From Actinocrispum wychmicini (GTDB taxonomy: Bacteria > Actinomycetota > Actinomycetes > Mycobacteriales > Pseudonocardiaceae): DNA of 64,000 nt. The translations under genes were made by a program, and so were the position numbers. Every line of letters starts with the position of its first letter. The first letter of the stretch is position 1. Positions 54,420 to 62,189 of this stretch are shown here, one piece after another. Below the pieces are notes generated by a model, which made no database searches, was not told where the DNA came from, and saw nothing but the letters and a program-made list of their open reading frames with translations. The stretch covers positions 357,255-421,254 of the forward strand of contig NZ_SLWS01000011.1 of the NCBI RefSeq assembly GCF_004345645.1, read 5' to 3'.

Positions 54420-55616
54420 ATGATCATTGTGAAGCAGGTGGTGAAGGTCCGGTTGCTGCCGACGGCTGAGCAGGCGTCGGCGCTGCACGCGACCCTGCGT
54501 ACCTGCAATGAGGCCGCGTCGTGGTTGTCGGCGCGGATGCACTCCGGTCAGGTCTGGCGCAAGCACGACGCGCAGAAACACTGGTACGGCGAACTGCGGG
54601 ACCGGTTCGGCCTGTCGGCCCAGCCTGCGATCCGGGTCATCGGCAAGGTCGCCGACGCCTACACAACGCTGCGCGCGAACCTGCGGGCCGGGAACTACGG
54701 GCAGCCCGGTTCCGTCCGTCGGCGCACGGTCGAGGACACCCCGATCCGATTCCGCCCGGATGCCGCACAGCCGTTCGACCTGCGATGTCTGTCCTGGCAA
54801 CTGCCCGAGCTGGGTCGCGATGGCACAGTGTCGATCTGGACGGTCGCCGGGCGGATGCGCAACCTGCGGCTGGTCGGCAACCCCGCGCACCTGACGCTTC
54901 TGCGGCACGCCGGAGTGGTAGGTGAGTCTGACCTTGTCCACCGGGGCGGGCAGTGGCTGCTGCACGCGGTCGTCGACACGCCCGAAGCAGCGTTGCGCAA
55001 CGACCCGGACGGGTTCCTCGGCGTGGACCTGGGCATCGTGAATATCGCCACCACCAGCGACGGTGACCGTATGTCCGGGGCGCACCTGAACCGTTACCGC
55101 AAGCGTCAGCACCGCATTCGCAGACGGCTGCAAGCCAAGAAGACGTCCTCCGCACGACGCCTGCTGCGTAAGCGCCGTCGCGCCGAGGCTCGGTTCGCGG
55201 CTGACATGAACCACCGGATCAGCAAGAACATCGTGGCCGAGGCTGAACGCACCGGGCGTGGTATCGCCGTCGAGGACCTGACGGGCATCCGCGCACGGGT
55301 ACGGCTTCGCAAGCCCCAACGGGCCACGCTGCACTCCTGGTCCTTCGCCCAGCTCGGACAGTTCCTGCGGTACAAGGCTCGCCGGGTGGGGGTGGCGTTC
55401 GTGCAGGTCGATCCGGCTTATACGTCGCAAACCTGTCACCTGTGCGGGCATGTCGACAAGAAGAACCGGCGCTCCCAGGCGTCGTTTGTCTGTGGCCGGT
55501 GTGGCTTCGTTGGGCACGCCGACTACAACGCGGCACTCAACATCGCTCAACGCGGTGTCGTGTGCTGGGGCGAAGTCATGCGTCCAGACGCAGCGCCCAC
55601 CCTGGCAGCCAGCTAG
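54420..55616 (+). CDS. tnpB: TnpB RNA-guided nuclease, IS605 family
   Basis: ATG 54420 (or GTG 54429) opens a frame of about 398 residues. RuvC-like residues appear in order: FLGVDLGIVNIATTSDGDR (Asp), GIAVEDLTGIRARVRL (Glu) and GFVGHADYNAALNIAQRG (Asp). The zinc finger has CHLCGHVDKKNRRS and CGRCGF, and an arginine-rich bridge-like helix precedes it (RYRKRQHRIRRRLQAKK). TnpB proteins are guided by omega RNA made from the 3' end of the element to cut the empty donor site. All catalytic residues are visible, so the nuclease may be active although tnpA is dead. Confidence 0.93.
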   Translation: MIIVKQVVKVRLLPTAEQASALHATLRTCNEAASWLSARMHSGQVWRKHDAQKHWYGELRDRFGLSAQPAIRVIGKVADAYTTLRANLRAGNYGQPGSVRRRTVEDTPIRFRPDAAQPFDLRCLSWQLPELGRDGTVSIWTVAGRMRNLRLVGNPAHLTLLRHAGVVGESDLVHRGGQWLLHAVVDTPEAALRNDPDGFLGVDLGIVNIATTSDGDRMSGAHLNRYRKRQHRIRRRLQAKKTSSARRLLRKRRRAEARFAADMNHRISKNIVAEAERTGRGIAVEDLTGIRARVRLRKPQRATLHSWSFAQLGQFLRYKARRVGVAFVQVDPAYTSQTCHLCGHVDKKNRRSQASFVCGRCGFVGHADYNAALNIAQRGVVCWGEVMRPDAAPTLAAS

Positions 55617-55693
55617 GGCGGCAGCAGCAAACCTATCGGTGGACCTGATGGACGTGAGGGGCAGGCGGCAAGTCCGGTCCTTCCGCCACAGGT

Positions 55694-56944
55694 TCATGAC
55701 AGTGACGCTCCTGTCGACGCTGCCGGGACGCGGGCGGAGATCGCCGTGCCCGCGCCCGGTTCCGACTCGATCTGCAGTGTGCCGCGCAGGCCTTCGATCC
55801 GTTGCCGCATGGCGGTCAGGCCGAAGCCGCCGGTCTCGGTCTCGACGAGCGCGGTCGGGTCGAAGCCGGCGCCGTCGTCGCGGACGTCCAGGGCGACCTC
55901 GTCGGCCAGGAACGACAACGTGACCCCGACCCGGCTCGCCCCCGCGTACTTGGCGACGTTCGCCAACGCCTCCTGCGCGGTCCGCAACAACGCGACCTCG
56001 GCCTCCGACCGCATCGGCCGCACATCGCCTGTGGTCGTCACCTGGACCGTGATCCCGTGCAGGTTCGACCACCGGTCGGCGACATCGGCCAGTGCCTCGC
56101 TCAACCGCCCGGTGTCCAGCGACTCGGGCCGCAACGCGTGCACGGACCGGCGTGCCTCGGTCAGGCTCTCGCGGGCGAGGGACACCGCGGCGTCGACGTG
56201 CCGCCGCCATCCCGCCGGGTCCTGGCTGGCCTGTACCGCGGCCTGGAGCTGGGTGATGATCCCGGTGAGCCCCTGGGCGAGCGTGTCGTGGATCTCCCGG
56301 GCCATCCGCTGCCGCTCGTCGAGCACTCCCGCTTCACGTGCCTGTGTCATCAGCTGCTCCTGCAATCCCGCGTTCTCGTGCAGTGTGGCTTCCAACTTGC
56401 GGTTCGCCGCGCTCAGCTCGTCGAGTGTGGCGACGCGTGCGTCGTTCTGCTGGGCGTTGCGCCAACTGAACCAGGCGGCCCCACCCATGGGGATCATGTT
56501 CGCGGCGACGATCGCGACGTAGATCAGCACGCCGCCGAAGTCGTCCTTTTCCACGGTGTACGCCTGCGCGGTACCGGCGACCACGGCCACCGAGGCGACG
56601 CTGGCGAGCCGCCACGGCCACTTCAGCCGGAACGCGTACAGGTAGGCGGCGGGTGTGAACGCCCCGAACCACGGGTCCCGGAACACCAGGACCATCAGGA
56701 TCACGACCAGCCCACCGACGAGCACGGCCAGCATCCGGGTGTCGTCCCGCCACGCCGGGTGCAACGTGAAGAACCACAGCATCCACCCCGCGACCACGGC
56801 GCACAGGCTCAGATCCAGGACCAGCATCCCGCCGGCCCGGTCGCTGATCACCGTGAAGAGCACCATGATGGCCAGCAGCACGTACGGGCCGACGGTGATC
56901 ACCACGGACCACCGCGGCCCCATGTCCTCCGGTTGCGCCCTCAC
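55694..56944 (-). CDS. NarL-system sensor histidine kinase (HisKA_3)
   Basis: The 416-residue product starts with five or six membrane helices (VVITVGPYVLLAIMVLFTVI onward), followed by a coiled linker and the HisKA_3 motif RQRMAREIHDTLAQGLTGII with the phosphorylated His. ATPase boxes follow (RTAQEALANVAKYA, VRDDGAGFDP, GGFGLTAMRQRI). It should phosphorylate the response regulator at 53428-54066. The GTG start lies 15 bases after the preceding small membrane gene. The IS element begins about 45 bases after its stop. Confidence 0.92.
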   Translation of the reverse strand: MRAQPEDMGPRWSVVITVGPYVLLAIMVLFTVISDRAGGMLVLDLSLCAVVAGWMLWFFTLHPAWRDDTRMLAVLVGGLVVILMVLVFRDPWFGAFTPAAYLYAFRLKWPWRLASVASVAVVAGTAQAYTVEKDDFGGVLIYVAIVAANMIPMGGAAWFSWRNAQQNDARVATLDELSAANRKLEATLHENAGLQEQLMTQAREAGVLDERQRMAREIHDTLAQGLTGIITQLQAAVQASQDPAGWRRHVDAAVSLARESLTEARRSVHALRPESLDTGRLSEALADVADRWSNLHGITVQVTTTGDVRPMRSEAEVALLRTAQEALANVAKYAGASRVGVTLSFLADEVALDVRDDGAGFDPTALVETETGGFGLTAMRQRIEGLRGTLQIESEPGAGTAISARVPAASTGASLS

Positions 56945-56959
56945 GTGCGGAGACTGTAG

Positions 56960-57364
56960 CTACTTGGTGCTGAACAGCGACCGCACATGCCTGCCGCTGA
57001 CCAGCACGACCACACCTAGCAGCAGCAGGCCGCACACGCCCTGCTCGATCTTCAGCCAGGTCGGGAACGGTCCGGGCAGCGCGATGATCACCGTGATCAC
57101 CACGACCATGACGGTCGAGATGATCCGCAGCCGGACAAAGGCCCGCCGCGACCCCTGAACCGCCTTCGCGGCGAAGAGGAACGACAGCAGCGCGCTCAGG
57201 ACGACCGCGCCGCCCCGGATCCACACTGCCTCGTTGACGATCGAGGTGTTGTTGCGTAAGAAGAAGGCGGCCAGGAGCGTCGCCACACTGAGGCCAAGGT
57301 AGCCGCCCACCAACAGCTTCGCGTTCCGCAGTGCCTTCGTGGCGGTCGGTGCGGTGACGGTCAT
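56960..57364 (-). CDS. Small four-helix membrane protein
   Basis: ATG 57364 follows AGGAG by five bases; the longer frame to 57499 is not supported. The 134-residue product has four hydrophobic segments, for example LVGGYLGLSVATLLAAFFLR and IISTVMVVVITVIIALPGPF, and a short basic end. No enzyme motif is visible. It is the first gene of the transcript with the NarL-type kinase and could be a modulator of that kinase. The function is unknown. Confidence 0.75.
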   Translation of the reverse strand: MTVTAPTATKALRNAKLLVGGYLGLSVATLLAAFFLRNNTSIVNEAVWIRGGAVVLSALLSFLFAAKAVQGSRRAFVRLRIISTVMVVVITVIIALPGPFPTWLKIEQGVCGLLLLGVVVLVSGRHVRSLFSTK

Positions 57365-57521
57365 GTCGTTCTCCTGGGTTCGGGTCGTCGTTGCGATGGC
57401 CCAAGCCTCGCAACGATCAGCCCGCCGGTGAATCGACTGACCAGCCAGAACGGCCCCTGCTCGGGCTGAACCCGCCACCCCACCGAGCGGCCGACTCACT
57501 CCACCGATCGGTTGAGTGGAG

Positions 57522-58463
57522 CTACGGCCGGACCACGAGCACGAGCTTGCCGACGGTCCGGCCGGTCTCGCCGAGCGCGTGCGCTTTCGCGGCCTCCGCC
57601 AGCGGGAACGTGGCCGCGATCGTCGGGCGGAGTTCGCCCCGGGTCACCAGGTCGGCGAGCGCGGTCATACCGGCGTGGTCGGCCTCCACCAGCAGCGCTT
57701 CCGCCCGAACGCCCAGTGCTTGCGCTTCGGCCGCGAGGTTCTCCTGCGCCCGTGGCTTGATGGTCACCAGCAGGCCGCCCTTGCGCAGGGTGCGCAATGA
57801 TCGCGTGCTGTACTCGCCGCCCAGCGCGTCGAGTACGACGTCCACGTCCCGGACCGCTTCGGCGAAGTCCACTTCGCGGTAGTCGATCAGTTCGTCCGCG
57901 CCGATACCGCGCAGGTACTCGTGTTTGCCCGCGGTCGCGGTGCCGATCACGTACGCGCCGCGTGCCTTCGCGATCTGCACCGCGAGGTGCCCGACCCCGC
58001 CGGCCGCCGCGTGGATCAGGACCCGTTGCCCGGCTTGGACGTCCGCGGTGTCCACCAACGCCTGCCACGCGGTCAGCCCGGCGAGCGGGATCGCCGCCGC
58101 GGCCACGTGGTCCAGCGCCGCCGGCTTGTGCGCGAACGCCCGCGCGGGCCCGGTGACGTACTCCGCGAAGGCGCCCGCGCCGAACGGGTACGGCAGCATG
58201 CCGAACACCTCGTCGCCTGGCTTGTACAGCGTCACGCCGAGGCCCACCGACTCGACCACGCCGGACACGTCCCAGCCCAGGACGAACGGCGGCTCGCCGA
58301 GGAACATGCCCTTGGCGCGGTGCCCGTAGTCGGTCGGGTTGAGCGCGGCGGCGTGCACCCGGACGAGCACTTGGCTCGGTCCGGGCACTGGCCGGGGGAG
58401 TTCGACCTCGGTCAGAACTTCAGGTCCGCCCAGGGTGTCCTGGCTGATGGCACGCATAGTCAT
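57522..58463 (-). CDS. NADP-dependent oxidoreductase, quinone-oxidoreductase-like MDR
   Basis: The start is ATG 58463 or 58457. The product of about 313 residues is a zinc-free medium-chain reductase: VLVRVHAAALNPTDYGHRAK, GWDVSGVVESVGLGVTLYKP, and the Rossmann motif VLIHAAAGGVGHLAVQIAKA. The end VGKLVLVV is typical. It likely reduces quinones or activated alkenes with NADPH. It is divergent from a GlxA-type regulator, and palindromes between them suggest it is the regulated target. Confidence 0.9.
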   Translation of the reverse strand: MTMRAISQDTLGGPEVLTEVELPRPVPGPSQVLVRVHAAALNPTDYGHRAKGMFLGEPPFVLGWDVSGVVESVGLGVTLYKPGDEVFGMLPYPFGAGAFAEYVTGPARAFAHKPAALDHVAAAAIPLAGLTAWQALVDTADVQAGQRVLIHAAAGGVGHLAVQIAKARGAYVIGTATAGKHEYLRGIGADELIDYREVDFAEAVRDVDVVLDALGGEYSTRSLRTLRKGGLLVTIKPRAQENLAAEAQALGVRAEALLVEADHAGMTALADLVTRGELRPTIAATFPLAEAAKAHALGETGRTVGKLVLVVRP

Positions 58464-58499
58464 GGACCCGATGCTGGCAGCGGCCCGACGAGGAGAAAA

Positions 58500-58533
58500 T
58501 GGCACGATTGCCACTCTTCGATATGATCGTGCC
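58500..58533. promoter_or_regulatory. Palindromes between oxidoreductase and GlxA regulator
   Basis: TGGCA-CGAT-TGCCA is a palindrome at 58500-58513, and GGCACGAT (58501-58508) is inverted as ATCGTGCC at 58526-58533, directly before the regulator ATG. They probably form the operator for the divergent pair. Confidence 0.55.
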
Positions 58534-59481
58534 ATGCATCGAGTCGTGGTGCTCGCGTTGCCCGGGGTGTACGCGTTCGAGTTGGGCATGCCCAGGCGGA
58601 TCTTCGGCGTCCTCCCGGCCCGCTACGACGTCGTGACCTGCACGGTCGACGGCCGGCCGGTCGCCACGAACGCCGACTTCACCATCGCGGTCGAGCACGG
58701 GCCCGAAGCCCTGGCGAGCGCCGACACCGTCGTGATCCCGCCCTTCGACGTCTCGATCGTCGACGACGGCGTGCCTGAAGCGGTGGCCGCCGCGCTGGCC
58801 CGGATCCGGCCGGCGACGCGCATGGTGTCCATCTGCACGGGAGCCGTCCTGCTCGCCGCCGCCGGACTCCTCGACGGCCGGCCGGCCACCACCCACTGGC
58901 AGTTGAGTGCGGAGTTCCGGCACCGCTACCCGACCGTGCGCCTTGACCAGGACGTGCTGTTCGTCGACGACGGTGACGTGCTCACGTCCGCCGGTGCCGC
59001 GTCCGGCGTGGACGTGTGCCTGCACCTGGTCCGCCGGGACCACGGCAGCCGGGTGGCCAACGAGGTGGCCCGGATGTGCGTGATCCCGCCGTGGCGGGAC
59101 GGCGGTCAGGCCCAGTACATCGACCTGCCGGTGCCCGAACCGGCCGCCACCAGCACCTCATCCACGAGACAGTGGGCGCTTGAGCGGCTGCACCTGCCGC
59201 TGACCCAGGCCGACCTCGCCGACCACGCGCGGATGAGCCTGCGCACCTTCGCCCGCAGGTTCCGCGACGAGGTCGGCACCAGCCCGGGGCGCTGGCTCAT
59301 CCAGCAGCGCGTGGCCCGGGCCCGTGAGCTGCTCGAATCGAGCGACCTGCCGGTCGACCGGATCGCCGGCCAGGTCGGCTTCGCCACCGGCACGTCACTG
59401 CGGCAGCACCTGCGCAACACGATCGGCGTCTCGCCGCTCACGTATCGGCGGACGTTCCGCGTCAGTACACCGGACCGGTGA
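58534..59481 (+). CDS. GlxA-family AraC regulator with DJ-1/PfpI domain
   Basis: ATG 58534 gives HRVVVLALPGVYAFELGMPR, the family's usual opening. Residues about 1-170 form the DJ-1/PfpI-like domain (MVSICTGAVLLAAAGLLDGR, with the Cys of the nucleophile elbow, then ATTHWQLSAEF). The C-terminal 100 residues carry two AraC helix-turn-helix units (LADHARMSLRTFARRFRDEV and VDRIAGQVGFATGTSLRQHL). The protein probably controls the divergent oxidoreductase. Its last codons overlap the convergent DUF1844 gene by 20 bases. Confidence 0.9.
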   Translation: MHRVVVLALPGVYAFELGMPRRIFGVLPARYDVVTCTVDGRPVATNADFTIAVEHGPEALASADTVVIPPFDVSIVDDGVPEAVAAALARIRPATRMVSICTGAVLLAAAGLLDGRPATTHWQLSAEFRHRYPTVRLDQDVLFVDDGDVLTSAGAASGVDVCLHLVRRDHGSRVANEVARMCVIPPWRDGGQAQYIDLPVPEPAATSTSSTRQWALERLHLPLTQADLADHARMSLRTFARRFRDEVGTSPGRWLIQQRVARARELLESSDLPVDRIAGQVGFATGTSLRQHLRNTIGVSPLTYRRTFRVSTPDR

Positions 59482-59818
59482 GCTTCTCGCCCGGTCCCTG
59501 CCCCGGCTCGTCCGGCACCGCCGAAGCCTCCCGGAACGCCCGCTGCAGGGACTGCAGACCCTCGCGGAGCGGTCCGGCGTGCGGTCCGAGGTATTCGACG
59601 GACGCCGTGACCAGGCCGGCGAGGGCGGTGATCAGGCGACGGGCCTCGTCCAGGTCGCGGCGGGGGCTGTCGTCCGGCTCGGGGTCGGCCAGGCCGAGGC
59701 GTTCGGCCGCCGCGGACATCAGCATCACCGCGGCCCGGCTGATCACCTCGACGCTGGGAATCTCGGCCAGGTCACGGACGTTCGTCTCATCGGGGCCGGA
59801 AAACACGGGGTCAGTCAC
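59462..59818 (-). CDS. DUF1844 domain protein
   Basis: GTG 59818 follows AAGGG; a longer frame exists but lacks family similarity. The product of about 118 residues contains the DUF1844 core: VRDLAEIPSVEVISRAAVML-MSAAAERLG and EARRLITALAGLVTASVEYL. It is a small helical cytoplasmic protein whose gene typically flanks infC on the opposite strand in actinobacteria, as here. The biochemical role is unknown. Confidence 0.88.
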   Translation of the reverse strand: MTDPVFSGPDETNVRDLAEIPSVEVISRAAVMLMSAAAERLGLADPEPDDSPRRDLDEARRLITALAGLVTASVEYLGPHAGPLREGLQSLQRAFREASAVPDEPGQGPGEKLTGPVY

Positions 59819-59846
59819 GTTCTGGTACCCTTCCACGTGCGACCAG

Positions 59847-60122
59847 CCCCTGTAGCTACAGGGGCGGCAAGTGGAGCCCCGCTCCCACCCTGTCACCGCC
59901 GTGTTCGTCCAGGTGGCCGGGTCCGGTCAATCGCGGCAGCCCTCGCGGGCGGCCGTGGTTCGGTGCGACCGCCCGCAAGGGCAGCTGTGCCGTGGATCGG
60001 TGAAGGCAGCGGGCCCCGTACGCCATTGTGGCGGCGGGGCTCGACGCGTTACTGGGGCCACCGCCGGCCGCAGCGTCGCCCAGAGACGCGCTTACGAACC
60101 TAGCTCGGACAAAGGAGGCACC
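59847..60122 (+). promoter_or_regulatory. Structured leader of the infC operon
   Basis: This 276-base stretch has no gene. It starts with an 18-base perfect palindrome, CCCCTGTAGCTACAGGGG (59847-59864), then GTGGAGC/GCTCCCAC (about 59871-59888) and a GCCCCG/CGGGGC hairpin around 60012-60040. Such leaders often regulate IF3/L20 operons; feedback by L20 or IF3 is inferred. It ends in the AAAGGAGG site of infC. Confidence 0.6.
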
Positions 60123-60692
60123 ATCAGCTCCGAGACACGTATCAACGACCGCATCCGGGTGCCGGAGGTCCGCTTGGTCGGACCGAACGGCGAGCAGGTG
60201 GGGATCGTCCGCATCGAGGACGCGCTCCGCCTCGCTCAGGAGGCGGATCTCGACCTCGTTGAGGTCGCCCCGCAGGCTCGCCCGCCTGTCTGCAAGCTCA
60301 TGGACTACGGCAAGTACAAGTACGAGAGCGCGCAGAAGGCCCGCGAGTCCCGGCGCAACCAGGTACTCACGGTGATCAAGGAGCAGAAGCTCCGGCCGAA
60401 GATCGACTCCCACGACTACGAGACCAAGAAGCGCAACGTCGTGCGTTTCCTCGAACACGGGAACAAGGTCAAGGTCACCATCATGTTCCGCGGCCGGGAG
60501 CAGTCCCGCCCGGAGCTGGGGTTCCGGTTGTTGCAGCGGTTGGCCGACGACGTGGCCGAGTTGGGGGTCATCGAGTCCTCACCGAAGCAGGACGGCCGCA
60601 ACATGATCATGGTGTTGGCGCCCCACAAGAACGCCAAACCGCGGGCGAAGGCGACCACTCCGGACGCACCGGACGCGCCCGACCCCGAGTAG
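60123..60692 (+). CDS. infC: Translation initiation factor IF-3 (ATC start)
   Basis: AAAGGAGG at 60111-60118 lies four bases before ATC 60123. From there the product is SSETRINDRIRVPEVRLVGP, the normal IF-3 beginning; no ATG or GTG exists in frame nearby. The 189-residue protein includes DLDLVEVAPQARPPVCKLMD, the linker, KIDSHDYETKKRNVVRFLEH and VTIMFRGREQSRPELGFRLL. IF-3 proofreads start codons and separates ribosomes. A rare start such as AUC lets IF-3 repress its own synthesis, as known for AUU in E. coli. First gene of the infC-rpmI-rplT operon. Confidence 0.95.
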   Translation: MSSETRINDRIRVPEVRLVGPNGEQVGIVRIEDALRLAQEADLDLVEVAPQARPPVCKLMDYGKYKYESAQKARESRRNQVLTVIKEQKLRPKIDSHDYETKKRNVVRFLEHGNKVKVTIMFRGREQSRPELGFRLLQRLADDVAELGVIESSPKQDGRNMIMVLAPHKNAKPRAKATTPDAPDAPDPE

Positions 60693-60762
60693 TCGGGGTC
60701 CCCGACGTAGAGCTGCCGACCGCCCGCCACTAGCGCGGGCGGCGGCACGAGATGAGGACGAC

Positions 60763-60957
60763 ATGCCGAAGAACAAGACGCACAAGGGCACCGCCAAGCG
60801 CTTCCGGGTGACCGGCGGCGGCAAGCTGAAGCGCGAGCGCGCCGGTCGCCGGCACATTCTGGAGAAGAAGTCCAGCAAGAAGACCCGCAGCCTCGAAGGC
60901 ACCACCGACGTCGCCCCGACCGACGTTCCGCGGGTCAAGCGCCTGCTCGGCATCTGA
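60763..60957 (+). CDS. rpmI: 50S ribosomal protein L35
   Basis: The 64-residue, highly basic product shows the L35 pattern PKNKTHKGTAKRFRVTGGGK then RRHILEKKSSKKTRSL. ATG 60763 follows GATGAGGACG. It is the usual middle gene of the infC operon. The upstream 70-base spacer contains a GC-rich hairpin, CCGCCCGC with GCGGGCGG at 60720-60742, which may act as an attenuator or L20-responsive site. Confidence 0.97.
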   Translation: MPKNKTHKGTAKRFRVTGGGKLKRERAGRRHILEKKSSKKTRSLEGTTDVAPTDVPRVKRLLGI

Positions 60958-61014
60958 AGCCCCCCTTGCCCACCGGGCGGACACCCCGCCCCTTGAGATC
61001 GACAGGATGGACCC

Positions 61015-61386
61015 GTGGCACGCGTCAAGCGGGCGGTCAACGCCCAAAAGAAGCGCCGCACGACCCTCGAGCTGGCCAGTGGTTACCGCGGCCAGCGTTC
61101 GCGGCTGTACCGCAAGGCCAAGGAGCAGGTGCTCCACTCGCTGAACTACGCCTACCGGGACCGCCGCGCCCGCAAGGGTGACTTCCGGCAGCTCTGGATC
61201 ACCCGCATCAACGCCGCGGCACGACAGAACGGCATGACCTACAACCGCTTCATCCAGGGCCTGAAGGTCGCTGGGGTCGAGGTGGACCGCAAGATCCTCG
61301 CGGAGCTCGCGGTGAGTGACCCGGCCGCGTTCACCGCGCTGGTCGAGGTGTCCCGCGCGAACGTGCCGGCGCAGGAGAAGGCCTGA
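61015..61386 (+). CDS. rplT: 50S ribosomal protein L20
   Basis: The 123-residue basic product has the L20 sequence ARVKRAVNAQKKRRTTLELA, GYRGQRSRLYRKAKEQVLHS and LWITRINAAARQNGMTYNRF. GTG 61015 is the start. L20 is needed for early 50S assembly and can repress its own operon. Its last codons carry AGGAG, which serves as the ribosome site for the following methyltransferase. Confidence 0.98.
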   Translation: MARVKRAVNAQKKRRTTLELASGYRGQRSRLYRKAKEQVLHSLNYAYRDRRARKGDFRQLWITRINAAARQNGMTYNRFIQGLKVAGVEVDRKILAELAVSDPAAFTALVEVSRANVPAQEKA

Positions 61387-62189
61387 GCGAGCACTCCCGG
61401 CCCGGGGCGACACCGCTGTTCACCGAGCGCACGCCCCGGGTCGCGGCCGCAAGGCAGCTGACCCGGCGGGCCGGGCGGGAACGCGCCGGCCGGTTCCTGG
61501 TCGAAGGCGCGCAGGCGGTTCGTGAAGCCCTGCGGTACGGCCAGGTGCACGAGGTGTTCGTCACCGAGACCGCGGCCGCCCGCAACGCCGACTGGTTGTC
61601 CATAGTAGACGTTCCAGTGTCCACTGTGACCGACAAGGCCGCCGACGGCCTGTCCGAAACCGTGACGCCCCAAGGCATTGTCGCGGTCTGTGAGCTGCTG
61701 GACGTCAGCCTGGACGAGGCGCTGGCCGGTGCCCGGTTGGTCGCCGTCCTGGTGGGCGTGTCCGATCCGGGCAACGCCGGAACGGTGACCAGGGTGGCGG
61801 ACGCCGCTGGCGCCTCGGCGGTGGTCTTCGCGGGCGACACCGTGGATCCGCACAACGGCAAGTGTGTCCGTGCCTCCACCGGAAGCGTCTTCCATCTGCC
61901 GCTGTCTCGCGCCCGCAACACCACGGCCGTGTTCGACGCGTGCCGCGCCGCCGGCCTCCGGTTGGTCGCCGCCGACGGTTACGCCACCAAGGACCTCACC
62001 GAAGCGGACCTGTCCGAACCCACCGCGTGGGTGTTCGGCAGCGAGGCGCACGGCCTGGACGACGAGATTCTCACCGGTGTCGACGAAGCCGTGAAGGTGC
62101 CGATCTACGGCAAAGCCGAGAGCCTCAACCTGGCCGCGGCCGCCGCGGTGTGCCTGTACGCCACCGCTATCCTCGCAGCCGGGCGGTAA
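61383..62189 (+). CDS. SpoU-family 23S rRNA/tRNA 2'-O-ribose methyltransferase, apparent CTG start
   Basis: The substrate-binding domain needs the residues from about 61470 (AGRFLVEGAQAVREALRYGQ), well upstream of the first in-frame GTG (61545). The frame is open back to CTG 61383, which overlaps the rplT stop (CTGA) and lies five bases after AGGAG at 61373-61377, so CTG is the best start, giving 268 residues. SpoU motifs are GVSDPGNAGTVTRVADAAG, FGSEAHGLDDEI and VPIYGKAESLNLAAAAAVCL, which build the trefoil-knot SAM site. The neighbourhood is the standard one after rplT. Confidence 0.9.
   Translation: MSEHSRPGATPLFTERTPRVAAARQLTRRAGRERAGRFLVEGAQAVREALRYGQVHEVFVTETAAARNADWLSIVDVPVSTVTDKAADGLSETVTPQGIVAVCELLDVSLDEALAGARLVAVLVGVSDPGNAGTVTRVADAAGASAVVFAGDTVDPHNGKCVRASTGSVFHLPLSRARNTTAVFDACRAAGLRLVAADGYATKDLTEADLSEPTAWVFGSEAHGLDDEILTGVDEAVKVPIYGKAESLNLAAAAAVCLYATAILAAGR

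Larger units (their letters stand above)
54086..55650. mobile_element. IS200/IS605-family element with intact tnpB and decayed tnpA
   Basis: The interval holds a divergent pair: a minus-strand tnpA remnant and a plus-strand tnpB. Boundaries are approximate. The nine-base string ATCGGTGGA occurs at 54077-54085 and again at 55635-55643, close to both edges. A hairpin with CCTGG/CCAGG arms lies at the left end near 54090-54110. The element separates the kinase and regulator genes of one two-component operon. Confidence 0.75.

Noticed and set aside
54063..56210. 715-codon minus-strand open frame across tnpB and the kinase gene
   Set aside because: Opposite to tnpB and out of frame with the kinase; low-complexity Arg/Gly/Pro content. 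Only its tnpA-derived part has meaning.
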